Shown here: positions 1 through 6,741 of the stretch, in pieces | Layout of the letters: every line of letters begins with the position of its first letter | Position numbering within the stretch: the first letter of the stretch is position 1 | NCBI GenBank assembly: GCA_028288395.1 | Contig: JAQBNV010000055.1 | Location: 1-15,143, forward strand | Length of the DNA stretch: 15,143 nt | Source: Adhaeribacter sp. | GTDB taxonomy: Bacteria; Bacteroidota; Bacteroidia; Cytophagales; Hymenobacteraceae | Direction: 5' to 3' | Position numbers and translations under genes: made by a program | The notes under the pieces: model-generated | Seen by the model: the letters and a program-made list of their open reading frames with translations, nothing else | Told to the model about the DNA's origin: nothing | Databases searched by the model: none

Positions 1-224
1 CCCCAAACCCTGGCGCGCCTTTTTGAAAAACTGGTGCTTTAACGGGTATTTATCTGTTTGTTTTCTTTAGTAACCGCTATTTCCGCGCGTCAGCTTAATC
101 GTCCTGGCAAAAAAAGTTTTGGTGGGCAGAATATTCGCAGGCGTTATATTATTTTACCGCTATAAAGCCGTAGACAACTATCCGGCGGTGGCCGCCATAT
201 TCAAGTTATAAATAATCAATCCGA
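1..224 (+). other. Unassigned leader with two short open stretches
   Basis: No complete gene is recognisable. Frame 1 is open from the window edge to a TAA at 40-42 and reads PQTLARLFEKLVL, which could be the last residues of a gene that begins outside the window. A second open stretch runs from 74 to a TAA at 209-211 and ends ILFYRYKAVDNYPAVAAIFKL. Its composition looks protein-like, but it has no convincing start and no family was recognised. It may be a decayed gene end or chance. The sialidase relic begins 13 bases after its stop. Confidence 0.25.
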
Positions 225-989
225 ATGAAAAGCATACTGGTACTCTGCAGCTTAATACCAACGGTTTTATTTATTCAGGCGCAACCGGCGGCCGTGCCGG
301 TATTTATATCGGGTACCGAGGGCCAGAAATCCTACCGCATACCGGCCATCATCTGGTTGCCAAATAAAGATTTGCTGGCTTTTGCCGAAGGGCGGGTGCA
401 GGGTGCCGGTGATTTCGGGGATATAAACATAGTTGCCAAACGCAGCGCCAATAAAGACAAAACCTGGTCTAACCTGCAAACCGTGGCAGATAACAATACT
501 TTGCAGGCCGGCAATCCGGCACCGGTCGTAGACCTTAACGATCCGGCTTATCCGCAGGGTAGAATATTTTTGTTTTATAATACCGGTAATAACCACAAAG
601 GCGAAATACGGAAAGGCAAGGGTCTGCGGGAAGTGTGGTATAAAACCGCTACCGATGGCGGCGCTACCTGGGCGGAAGCCGTAAATATTACCACCCAGGT
701 GCACCGCCCGCGCTAGCCGCAGGAAAATGCCGCCTATAATTTTTCGGAAGATTGGCGCAGTTACGCCAATACCCCGGGACATGCCCTGCAGTTTACCACC
801 GGCCGGATTTTTGTCGCTGCCAATCACTCCGCCGGCGGTCTGCGGGATTATACCGCTTCTTCCGATTTAGTTAAACTTTCGCATAAAAAAATCGGGGTGC
901 TATACGAGCAGGACAATTATCGGCAACTTGTTTTCAAAGGGATGAAAGGAAATAAAAAACACCGGCCTAATCGGGTTTACTTCTGTTAG
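225..989 (+). pseudogene. Broken exo-alpha-sialidase (neuraminidase) relic
   Basis: An intact copy would be a secreted glycoside hydrolase removing terminal sialic acid from glycans. The ATG at 225 opens a signal peptide (MKSILVLCSLIPTVLFIQAQ), then the sialidase N-terminus: the YRIP motif carrying the first catalytic arginine, a GDFGDI segment, and a clear Asp-box-like TDGGATW before NITTQVHRP. The frame stops at TAG 714-716. The same frame continues with clearly homologous sequence (EDWRSYANTPGHALQFTTGRIFVAANHSAGG), so one base change, possibly CAG to TAG, would explain the stop. After about 838 the reading jumps to a C-terminal-type segment (YTASSDLVKL..KIGVLYEQDNY) and ends at TAG 987-989. 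The central propeller region, expected to be well over 100 residues, is missing. Two independent lesions indicate a dead gene rather than a sequencing error. The family assignment is from memory of motifs. Confidence 0.82.
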
Positions 990-1295
990 CCGTTTTAAGG
1001 TAGATTAGGGTATAAAATTAGTAAAAATATAACCACAAGGCTATTAAGCAGAATAATTACAGGTGCGTTACAAAGCTGGTATGCCACTAAATAAAGAAAA
1101 ATATATTGCGCCTCGTGGAGGCAGATAATGCATTATAAACGGAAAATGAAAAATTTATCTTTTTCAACAGCTTCCAGGCATTCCTAATTTAACCGGGGCC
1201 AAAACAATATTCCGGAAACTTTTTCGTGAAATATAAGGGTTGAGGCTTTAGGCACATTTATTGAAGTAACCAAAATAACTCTTTAGGTAGTTTGC
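990..1295 (+). other. Intergenic region before the TPR gene
   Basis: No convincing gene is present. The region is AT-rich. It holds a short hairpin, GCCTC-GTG-GAGGC (1110-1122), whose right arm includes a GGAGG placed 6 bases before an ATG at 1128. That ATG opens a 19-codon basic reading frame ending at TAA 1185-1187. This could be a tiny leader peptide but is as likely chance. No confident promoter for the TPR gene was found. Confidence 0.4.
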
Positions 1296-2015
1296 ATGAA
1301 AAATATTCTTTTTACATTTTCTTTTAGTCTGCTGTTGGCTAACGGGGCATTGGGTCAGGGCTTAAATCTGGTTAATCCCTCATTAAACAAAGCAAATAAA
1401 TATTTCGATGCCGGCCTTTACAAAGAAGCCATCGCGGAATATTCTAAAACCATTTACATCGAACCTACCTTTATGCAAGCTTATAACAACCGCGGCCTAG
1501 CCCGGCTGGAACTAAGCGATTATACCGGCGCCCTCGCCGACTTTAATAAAGTAATTAGCCAGGAACCTAAAAATGCCGAAGCTTACCGGAACCGGGCTAC
1601 TTTAAAAATCCGGAAGCAGGATTACGCCGGTGCACTTACCGATTACGATAAAGCCGTGGCGCTGGGGGCCGGCGATGCCGATACTTACTTTAACCGGGGC
1701 GTAGCCCGGGTTGTAATGAATAAAAGACGCGAAGCCTTGGCCGATTTTGACAAAAGTATCAGCCTGCGGCCCGATATGGTTGATTCTTACGTGGAGCGGG
1801 GTTTTACCAAAATAGATTTAGGGGATGCCAATGGTGCCTTAATTGATTTTAACCAGGCCATAAAATTAAACCCCAAATTAGCAGCTGCTTATTATGGCCG
1901 CGGTAATAGCCAGATAGTCCTCAAAAACAAAACTGCCGCCTGTTCCGATTTACAGAAAGCCTCTCAGATGGGCTCGAAAGAAGCCCAGGCTTTGCAGATT
2001 AAAACCTGTAAATAA
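1296..2015 (+). CDS. Secreted/periplasmic TPR-repeat protein
   Basis: A 239-residue protein with an N-terminal signal peptide (about residues 1-20, MKNILFTFSFSLLLANGALG) followed almost entirely by tetratricopeptide repeats. About six 34-residue units start near residues 28, 60, 94, 128, 162 and 196. Each carries the A-Y/T-Y..R-G helix-A pattern and a D-Y-x-x-A-L-x-D-F helix-B pattern, often with P near the unit border. TPR solenoids are protein-protein interaction scaffolds. The partner cannot be told from sequence. No catalytic domain is present and two cysteines lie near the C-terminus (about 216 and 238). The gene stands alone: over 270 bases separate it from the next gene, and a strong hairpin terminator lies 46 bases after its stop. 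TPR assignment is secure; role unknown. Confidence 0.9.
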   Translation: MKNILFTFSFSLLLANGALGQGLNLVNPSLNKANKYFDAGLYKEAIAEYSKTIYIEPTFMQAYNNRGLARLELSDYTGALADFNKVISQEPKNAEAYRNRATLKIRKQDYAGALTDYDKAVALGAGDADTYFNRGVARVVMNKRREALADFDKSISLRPDMVDSYVERGFTKIDLGDANGALIDFNQAIKLNPKLAAAYYGRGNSQIVLKNKTAACSDLQKASQMGSKEAQALQIKTCK

Positions 2016-2061
2016 GGCTGCTTACACATAGAAGCAGACGTCGCAAAACATTTTACCACGC

Positions 2062-2089
2062 AAAAGCCCTGGCCAGACCAGGGCTTTTT
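2062..2089 (+). terminator. Rho-independent terminator after the TPR gene
   Basis: Arms AAAAGCCCTGG (2062-2072) and CCAGGGCTTTT (2078-2088) pair perfectly over 11 bases with a 5-base loop and end in a T run. The A-rich start and T-rich end make it potentially usable in both directions. Confidence 0.85.
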
Positions 2090-2230
2090 CTTTAACAAAG
2101 GTTACTATCACCGGTATTTAGAGCTAATTATCGTAAGCGCCGGTGCATTATCGCTTCCATTAATTTTTAATTTAATAAATTGGCTGGCCCGGTTTATTCT
2201 ACTGCCATGCCTTAATTCTTATCGGTAGGA

Positions 2231-2262
2231 TTGCGTAAGCCTGATAATATTTAATATATTTA
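2231..2262 (+). promoter_or_regulatory. Possible Bacteroidota-type promoter for the DUF1080 gene
   Basis: A TTG at 2231-2233 is followed, after 21 bases, by TATATTTA (2255-2262). The Bacteroidota consensus is TTG near -33 and TAnnTTTG near -7, so this matches except for the last base. It would give a leader of roughly 25 bases before the ATG at 2295. The surrounding sequence is very AT-rich, so a chance match is quite possible. Confidence 0.25.
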
Positions 2263-2294
2263 ATCGCTCAAATTACCTGATACCATTATTAATT

Positions 2295-3074
2295 ATGAAT
2301 TTAAATTTTAAAAGTCAAAAATTATCAGCGGCCATGCTGGTAGCCGGCTTTTTTGCCGTTACGCAGGTGCAGGCCCAAACCCAGGAAGCGATACCCAAAC
2401 CACCCAAGATGGTACCGGAAATGACAGAATTCTGGGAACCCGAAATAAAAGTAATAACACCTGGCAACGGCACCGCGGCCCCTTCGGATGCGATTATTTT
2501 GTTTGATGGAAAAGACCTCTCGAAGTGGAAAGGCAAAGACGGCGGTGACGCCAAATGGCAAGTAAAAGACGGCGTGATGACGGTAACCAAAGGCACCGGC
2601 GATATTACCACGAAACAAAACTTTGAAGATTTCCAACTGCACGTAGAGTGGTCGTCGCCAACCGAGGTGGTAGGCAAAAGCCAGGGACGCGGCAACAGCG
2701 GCATTTTCCTGCAGGATCGCTACGAAGTACAGGTGTTGGATAACTACAACAACCGCACGTATTCCAATGGCCAGGCCGGCAGTATTTACAAACAATCTCC
2801 GCCCTTGGTAAACGCGATGCGCAAACCCGGCGAATGGAACACTTACGATATTTTATACACTGCTCCCCGCTTTAAAGAGAATGGCACCTTAATAATGCCG
2901 GCCCGCGTTACAGTTATTCATAACGGTGTGGTGGTGCAAAATAATACCGAATTAAAAGGCCCTACCGAATACATTGGCCTACCGAGTTATAAAGCCCACG
3001 GCAAAGCGCCTTTACACCTGCAGGACCACGGCAATCCGGTGCGGTTCCGGAACATCTGGCTGCGCGAACTCTAA
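2295..3074 (+). CDS. Secreted DUF1080 (3-keto-disaccharide hydrolase family) protein
   Basis: A 259-residue protein with a signal peptide (about 1-28, ending VQAQ) and one DUF1080/PF06439 domain of concanavalin-like beta-sandwich type from about residue 64 to the end. Diagnostic family segments are visible: ILFDGKDLSKWKG (68-80), WQVKDGVMTV (88-97), FEDFQLHVEWSSP (110-122), GRGNSGIFLQDRYEVQVLD (131-149), GSIYKQSPPLVNAMRKPGEWNTYDI (162-186), and the closing LQDHGNPVRFRNIWLREL. The family includes enzymes that hydrolyse 3-keto-glycosides made by GMC or Gfo/Idh oxidoreductases, plus many uncharacterised members. The substrate here is unknown and no oxidoreductase partner is in the window. The gene is flanked by terminators on both sides, suggesting it is transcribed alone. 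Location is probably periplasmic or extracellular. Confidence 0.9.
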   Translation: MNLNFKSQKLSAAMLVAGFFAVTQVQAQTQEAIPKPPKMVPEMTEFWEPEIKVITPGNGTAAPSDAIILFDGKDLSKWKGKDGGDAKWQVKDGVMTVTKGTGDITTKQNFEDFQLHVEWSSPTEVVGKSQGRGNSGIFLQDRYEVQVLDNYNNRTYSNGQAGSIYKQSPPLVNAMRKPGEWNTYDILYTAPRFKENGTLIMPARVTVIHNGVVVQNNTELKGPTEYIGLPSYKAHGKAPLHLQDHGNPVRFRNIWLREL

Positions 3075-3101
3075 CAAAAATATTTAAATATAAAAAAGAA
3101 G

Positions 3102-3132
3102 CAGGGCTTTCTGACTACAGAAGCCCTGTTTT
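3102..3132 (+). terminator. Hairpin with T tract between DUF1080 gene and SDR gene
   Basis: Arms CAGGGCTTTCTG (3102-3113) and CAGAAGCCCTG (3118-3128) pair with one bulged T around a 4-base loop, followed by TTTT. It fits a terminator for the DUF1080 gene. It ends only 18 bases before the SDR start, so it could also act as an attenuator for the downstream gene. Confidence 0.7.
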
Positions 3133-3150
3133 CATAACCCGACAGGCAAT

Positions 3151-3933
3151 ATGGCAATATTTAGTTTAGCTGGTAAAACGGCCGTAATTACGGGTGGCGG
3201 TAGCGGTATCGGCCGCAGCATTTCTACTTTATTCGCCCGCCAGGGCGCCACGGTTTGTATCCTGGAATTAAACCCGGAGGCCGCTGCCCAAACCGTTACC
3301 GACATTACCGAACAAGGCGGACAGGTAAGTGCTTTTGCCTGCAATGTAAGTATCCAGGCCGAAGTAACGGCGGTATTCGACACCATCCGGCAACAAACCG
3401 GACGCATCGATATTGTAATTAACAATGCCGGCATTGCCCACGTAGGCACGATTGAGCAAACCACCGAAGCCGACTTAGATCGCATTTACCAGGTAAACGT
3501 AAAAGGCGTGTACAATGGCATGCTGGCCGCGGTAAGCCACATGCAGGAAACTGGCGGCGGTGTTATATTAAACCTGGCTTCCGTGGCCTCGGTGGTAGGT
3601 ATTCCCGACCGCTTTGCTTATTCGATGAGTAAAGGCGCTGTACTGACCATGACGTACTCGGTGGCCCGCGATTATATCAAAAGCAATATCCGTTGTAATT
3701 GTCTGGCGCCTGGCCGGGTACATACCCCTTTTGTCGATGGTTTCCTGAAAAAAAACTACCCGGGCCAGGAACAGGAAATGTTCGATAAATTATCCCGTAC
3801 CCAACCAATAGGCCGCATGGGCGAACCCGCCGAAGTAGCCGCCCTGGCCCTCTATCTCTGCTCCGACGAAGCCTCGTTTATTACTGGCACCAATTACCCT
3901 ATAGATGGGGGCTTTATTACCCTGAACACCTGA
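3151..3933 (+). CDS. SDR-family NAD(P)-dependent dehydrogenase, probably 2-keto-3-deoxy-L-fuconate/rhamnonate type
   Basis: A 260-residue classical short-chain dehydrogenase with a complete active site: cofactor motif TGGGSGIG (14-21), acidic Glu39 at the end of the second beta strand (suggesting NAD over NADP), NNAG (91-94), Asn116, Ser144, and Tyr157/Lys161 in YSMSK. The end IDGGFITLNT is typical of the family. Many members oxidise the C4 hydroxyl of 2-keto-3-deoxy-6-deoxyhexonates to the 2,4-diketo acid. That role is inferred mainly from the next gene, a FAH-family hydrolase, and the lactonase further on. Related SDRs act on many alcohols, so the exact substrate is unproven. Cytoplasmic, no signal peptide. 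The preceding hairpin leaves just 18 bases before the ATG, with no clear Shine-Dalgarno. Confidence 0.85.
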   Translation: MAIFSLAGKTAVITGGGSGIGRSISTLFARQGATVCILELNPEAAAQTVTDITEQGGQVSAFACNVSIQAEVTAVFDTIRQQTGRIDIVINNAGIAHVGTIEQTTEADLDRIYQVNVKGVYNGMLAAVSHMQETGGGVILNLASVASVVGIPDRFAYSMSKGAVLTMTYSVARDYIKSNIRCNCLAPGRVHTPFVDGFLKKNYPGQEQEMFDKLSRTQPIGRMGEPAEVAALALYLCSDEASFITGTNYPIDGGFITLNT

Positions 3934-4149
3934 TAAATATTTAATAGCTAGACCCGGAGAATATTCTGGTAAATCAAATATTTAACTGCTCTGGCGCCTT
4001 TTATAAATATTCAGGTTATTGCTGATTTACGTAAAGAGACAAACGTATTTTAATATATACAGGTCGTAACAAATTAATTACTAAATATTTATAGTATAAA
4101 CCGCAATACTTCCCACTTACTTACTATTTTCAATTTAATACTCTACTAA
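3934..4149. repeat. AT-rich spacer with repeated TAAATATTTA palindromes
   Basis: This 216-base gap between the SDR and FAH genes holds the 10-base palindrome TAAATATTTA twice exactly (3934-3943, overlapping the SDR stop region, and 4082-4091). AAATATTTA occurs once more at 3976-3984, and a near copy TAAATATTCA at about 4003-4012. Another exact copy lies upstream of the GDPD gene at 9897-9906. They could be sites for a regulator or simply a product of AT-rich composition. No gene, clear terminator or firm promoter was seen here. Confidence 0.35.
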
Positions 4150-5010
4150 ATGAAATTAATCCGTTTTGGCCAACCCGGCAGTGAAAAGCCCGGCTTGTTA
4201 TTAGCCGATGGCAGCCGCCTGGATGCAAGCGCGTTTGGCGAAGATTATACCGAATCATTTTTCCAGAACAACGGTTTGGCCCGCCTGGCTACCTGGCTGG
4301 CACAAAACCAAGACACTGCTCCCCGGATTCCTGGGGATGTGCGCCTGGGCCCGCCGGTTGCCCGGCCCGGCAAAATAATTTGCATCGGTCTGAACTACTC
4401 CGACCACGCTGCCGAAAGCAACATGGCTTTACCCGCCGAACCTATTATTTTCTTTAAAGCTACCTCGTCCCTAGTTGGCCCGAACGACGATTTAGTAATT
4501 CCCAAAAACAGTGAGAAAACAGATTGGGAAGTAGAACTGGCTGTTATTATTGGTCAGAAAGCTTCTTATGTTTCGGAAGATGAGGCGCTGCAGTACGTGG
4601 CCGGCTACGCCCTGCACAACGACTACAGCGAACGTGCTTTTCAGCTGGAGCGGGGCGGGCAGTGGGTTAAAGGCAAAAGCTGCGATACCTTTGCCCCGTT
4701 AGGCCCGGTATTGGCTACCCCCGACGAAATTGCCGATTTAAACAACCTGCGCTTGTGGTTAAAAGTTAACGGCGAAACCAAGCAGGACGGCAATTCCGGC
4801 AACCTCATCTTTAAAATACCTTTTATCATTAGTTATTTGAGCCAGTTTATGACTTTATTGCCGGGCGATGTAATATCTACGGGTACACCCGCCGGGGTAG
4901 GTTTAGGATTTAAGCCGCCGCAATATTTAAAACCCGGCGATGTAATAGAACTGGGCATCGATGGACTGGGCGAATCGCGGCAGGAAGCGAAGGCTTACCA
5001 ACCTGCCTAG
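4150..5010 (+). CDS. Fumarylacetoacetate-hydrolase-family enzyme, probably 2,4-diketo-3-deoxy-L-fuconate/rhamnonate hydrolase
   Basis: A 286-residue cytoplasmic enzyme with the short N-terminal domain (MKLIRFGQPGSEKPGLL) and the FAH catalytic domain from about residue 70. Visible family marks: GLNYSDHAAE (80-89, with the His implicated in C-C bond hydrolysis), metal ligands Glu127 and Glu129 in DWEVELAVIIG, Asp158 in HNDYSER, the GQWVKGKSCDTFAPLGP block (170-186), and ISTGTPAGVGLGFKPPQYLKPGD near the end. Length matches the approximately 285-residue group that splits diketo-deoxy sugar acids into pyruvate and a hydroxy-acid (lactate in the L-fucose and L-rhamnose routes). The preceding SDR would supply the diketo substrate. 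Other members of this fold are acylpyruvases, so substrate is inferred from context. A very strong hairpin follows the gene. Confidence 0.87.
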   Translation: MKLIRFGQPGSEKPGLLLADGSRLDASAFGEDYTESFFQNNGLARLATWLAQNQDTAPRIPGDVRLGPPVARPGKIICIGLNYSDHAAESNMALPAEPIIFFKATSSLVGPNDDLVIPKNSEKTDWEVELAVIIGQKASYVSEDEALQYVAGYALHNDYSERAFQLERGGQWVKGKSCDTFAPLGPVLATPDEIADLNNLRLWLKVNGETKQDGNSGNLIFKIPFIISYLSQFMTLLPGDVISTGTPAGVGLGFKPPQYLKPGDVIELGIDGLGESRQEAKAYQPA

Positions 5011-5376
5011 AGATGCCGAAGCCAGCTTTCCCTGTTTTACAAAGTAGGGAAAACTGGTTATATTTTAATTACAAATATTGCCTGAAACTGGTTAAGTTGT
5101 ATATCCGGTTTCAGGCAATATTTTTTCTGAAATATCAACTTGGTTAAAGGTTAATTATATAGTATTAGCCTTAAAAAAATGGAAAGTTAAAATGAATAAA
5201 AAGCAACTTCTCTCTTCCGTAAGGGTTTAATTTAGATAAAGGGAAAAGCAATAATTAAGGTAAATAAAGAAACGCAACGTAGCAGAATAGAGAGTCCCAA
5301 TAAAAATTTCGGGGCAATATTCAGGTCAATTTCAGGCAGCGCCAGCCGCCAATCACCGGTAAGTATCATTTAATTT
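5011..5376 (+). other. Intergenic region between FAH and metallophosphoesterase genes
   Basis: A 366-base gap. It begins with a weak hairpin (TTTCCCT about 5029-5035, AGGGAAA about 5046-5052) and then the strong terminator at 5073-5126. The remaining 250 bases are AT-rich with no recognised gene and no confident promoter, though a promoter for the metallophosphoesterase/lactonase pair must lie here if the terminator is efficient. Confidence 0.5.
5073..5126 (+). terminator. Long hairpin terminator after the FAH gene
   Basis: Arms at 5073-5091 (AAATATTGCCTGAAACTGG) and 5105-5123 pair over 19 bases with a single T-G wobble, around a 13-base loop, and the right arm runs into six Ts (5121-5126). 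It is unusually long for a simple terminator but has the right shape. Confidence 0.8.
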
Positions 5377-6738
5377 ATGCGAATGGGTTTGGGGAAAAAT
5401 CGGGTCAGGTTTAATTTATGCTTTCGCTGCGTGCGTTTATTTTTCTTTTTGGGTTCGCTGTTGCCCCTGCCGGCCTTAACCCAAAACGAGAGGCAACCTA
5501 TCCAGCAGGTAAACCCATCCCCCAGTCCCCGCCCCGACCGCATTATTTTAACCTGGCAAACCGAACCCGCTACTTCCCAAACCGTCACCTGGCGCACCGA
5601 CCAATCGGTAAAAACACCCCAAGCCGAGATTGCGTTGTCCGACGCATCCGCGTATTTCACCAATTATGCTACTACTTTTCCGGCCGCAACCGAAGCGCTC
5701 AAAACAGCTAATGGCGAAGCGCTTTACCATTCTGTAAACTTTTCCAAACTTTCGCCCAATACCCTGTATGTTTACCGGGTAGGTAACGGCACCTACTGGA
5801 GCGAATGGTTTCAGTTTCGTACCGCCAGCAAGCAACCCGAACCCTTTTCTTTTATTTATTTCGGCGACGTTCAGAACCAAATTTTTTCCCAATGGTCGCG
5901 GGTAATCCGGGCTGCCTACGCCGAAATGCCAAAAGCTAAATTTATGCTGTTTGCCGGCGACCTGGTTAACCACGCCGAGGACGATACAGAATGGCAGGAA
6001 TGGTTTACGGCCGGCTCTTTTATTCCGGCTACCCTCCCCAGCATATTGGTTGCCGGCAACCACGAGTACGCCCGCAACGCTGCGGGTTTACCCCGAATTT
6101 CCCGGCATTGGGATCCGCAGTTCAACCTGCCCGGCAATGGCTTGAAATCACAGCAGGATCTCGTTTATTATACCGATTACCAGGACATGCGGATTATTTG
6201 CCTGAACTCTTACTGGCTGGTACCGGCCCAAGCCAGGTGGCTCGAAGAAGTATTGAAAAACAACCCGAAGAAGTGGACCGTGGTGGCTTGCCATTACCCG
6301 GTATTTTCTACCGCGGTCGGCCGCGAAAACGAAAACCTGGTAAAGCACTGGCAACCGCTGCTCGAAAAATATAAAGTAGATCTGGTTTTGCAAGGCCACG
6401 ATCATACGTATGCACGGGGTTCTAATTCGCCAGCCGGTAATACGAAAAACGCCAGTGAAACCGGGCCGGTATACGTGGTTTCGATCAGCGGTCCGAAAAT
6501 GTATACCCTCGGCGATAGAATAGGGATCGCCCGGAGCGCCGAAAATACCCAGCTTTACCAGATTATTACCGTTGATCAGGATAGCTTGCTGTATAAATCG
6601 ATGACCGTAACCGGCGAACTTTACGACGCTTTTACGCTACATAAAAAAAAGGGCGAGCCGTCCCGCTTAACCGAACTGCCTAAAGATGTAAAAACCGAGC
6701 GCCGGTTTAATAATACCCTAAAGATTCCAACAAAATAA
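5377..6738 (+). CDS. Secreted purple-acid-phosphatase-like metallophosphoesterase
   Basis: A 453-residue protein. A signal peptide (about 1-36, hydrophobic LFFFLGSLLPLPAL) leads to a fibronectin-III-like N-terminal domain of purple acid phosphatases (about 52-150: RIILTWQTEPATSQTVTWRTD..LSPNTLYVYRVG), then a calcineurin-type catalytic domain (about 155-400). Metal and active-site motifs are GDVQN (Asp164), GDLVNHAED (Asp195), GNHEY (Asn228, His229), CHYPVF (His306) and GHDHTYAR (His341, His343). True purple enzymes have a tyrosine after the second motif (GDLxYA); here the matching position is Asn/His, so the iron-tyrosinate colour centre is probably absent. It likely hydrolyses phosphomonoesters or diesters outside the cytoplasm; substrate unknown. 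Only 3 bases separate it from the lactonase gene, so the two are almost certainly co-transcribed. Confidence 0.88.
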   Translation: MRMGLGKNRVRFNLCFRCVRLFFFLGSLLPLPALTQNERQPIQQVNPSPSPRPDRIILTWQTEPATSQTVTWRTDQSVKTPQAEIALSDASAYFTNYATTFPAATEALKTANGEALYHSVNFSKLSPNTLYVYRVGNGTYWSEWFQFRTASKQPEPFSFIYFGDVQNQIFSQWSRVIRAAYAEMPKAKFMLFAGDLVNHAEDDTEWQEWFTAGSFIPATLPSILVAGNHEYARNAAGLPRISRHWDPQFNLPGNGLKSQQDLVYYTDYQDMRIICLNSYWLVPAQARWLEEVLKNNPKKWTVVACHYPVFSTAVGRENENLVKHWQPLLEKYKVDLVLQGHDHTYARGSNSPAGNTKNASETGPVYVVSISGPKMYTLGDRIGIARSAENTQLYQIITVDQDSLLYKSMTVTGELYDAFTLHKKKGEPSRLTELPKDVKTERRFNNTLKIPTK

Positions 6739-6741
6739 AAC

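Noticed and set aside
225..716. Treating the sialidase fragment as a real short secreted protein
   Set aside because: Homologous sequence continues in the same frame after the stop, and the truncated product lacks most of the propeller and catalytic residues.
267..827. 186-codon minus-strand frame opposite the sialidase relic
   Set aside because: No domain or sensible composition; the plus strand here clearly carries sialidase motifs in a continuing frame.
2110..2146. CACCGG...CCGGTG inverted repeat after the TPR terminator
   Set aside because: Only 6 paired bases around a loop of about 25; no T tract and nothing to distinguish it from chance.
2325..2795. 156-codon minus-strand frame over the DUF1080 gene
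   Set aside because: Antisense shadow of a well-supported gene with no recognisable domain.
5548..6063. 171-codon minus-strand frame over the metallophosphoesterase gene
   Set aside because: Antisense shadow; the plus-strand frame contains all the metallophosphoesterase motifs in order.
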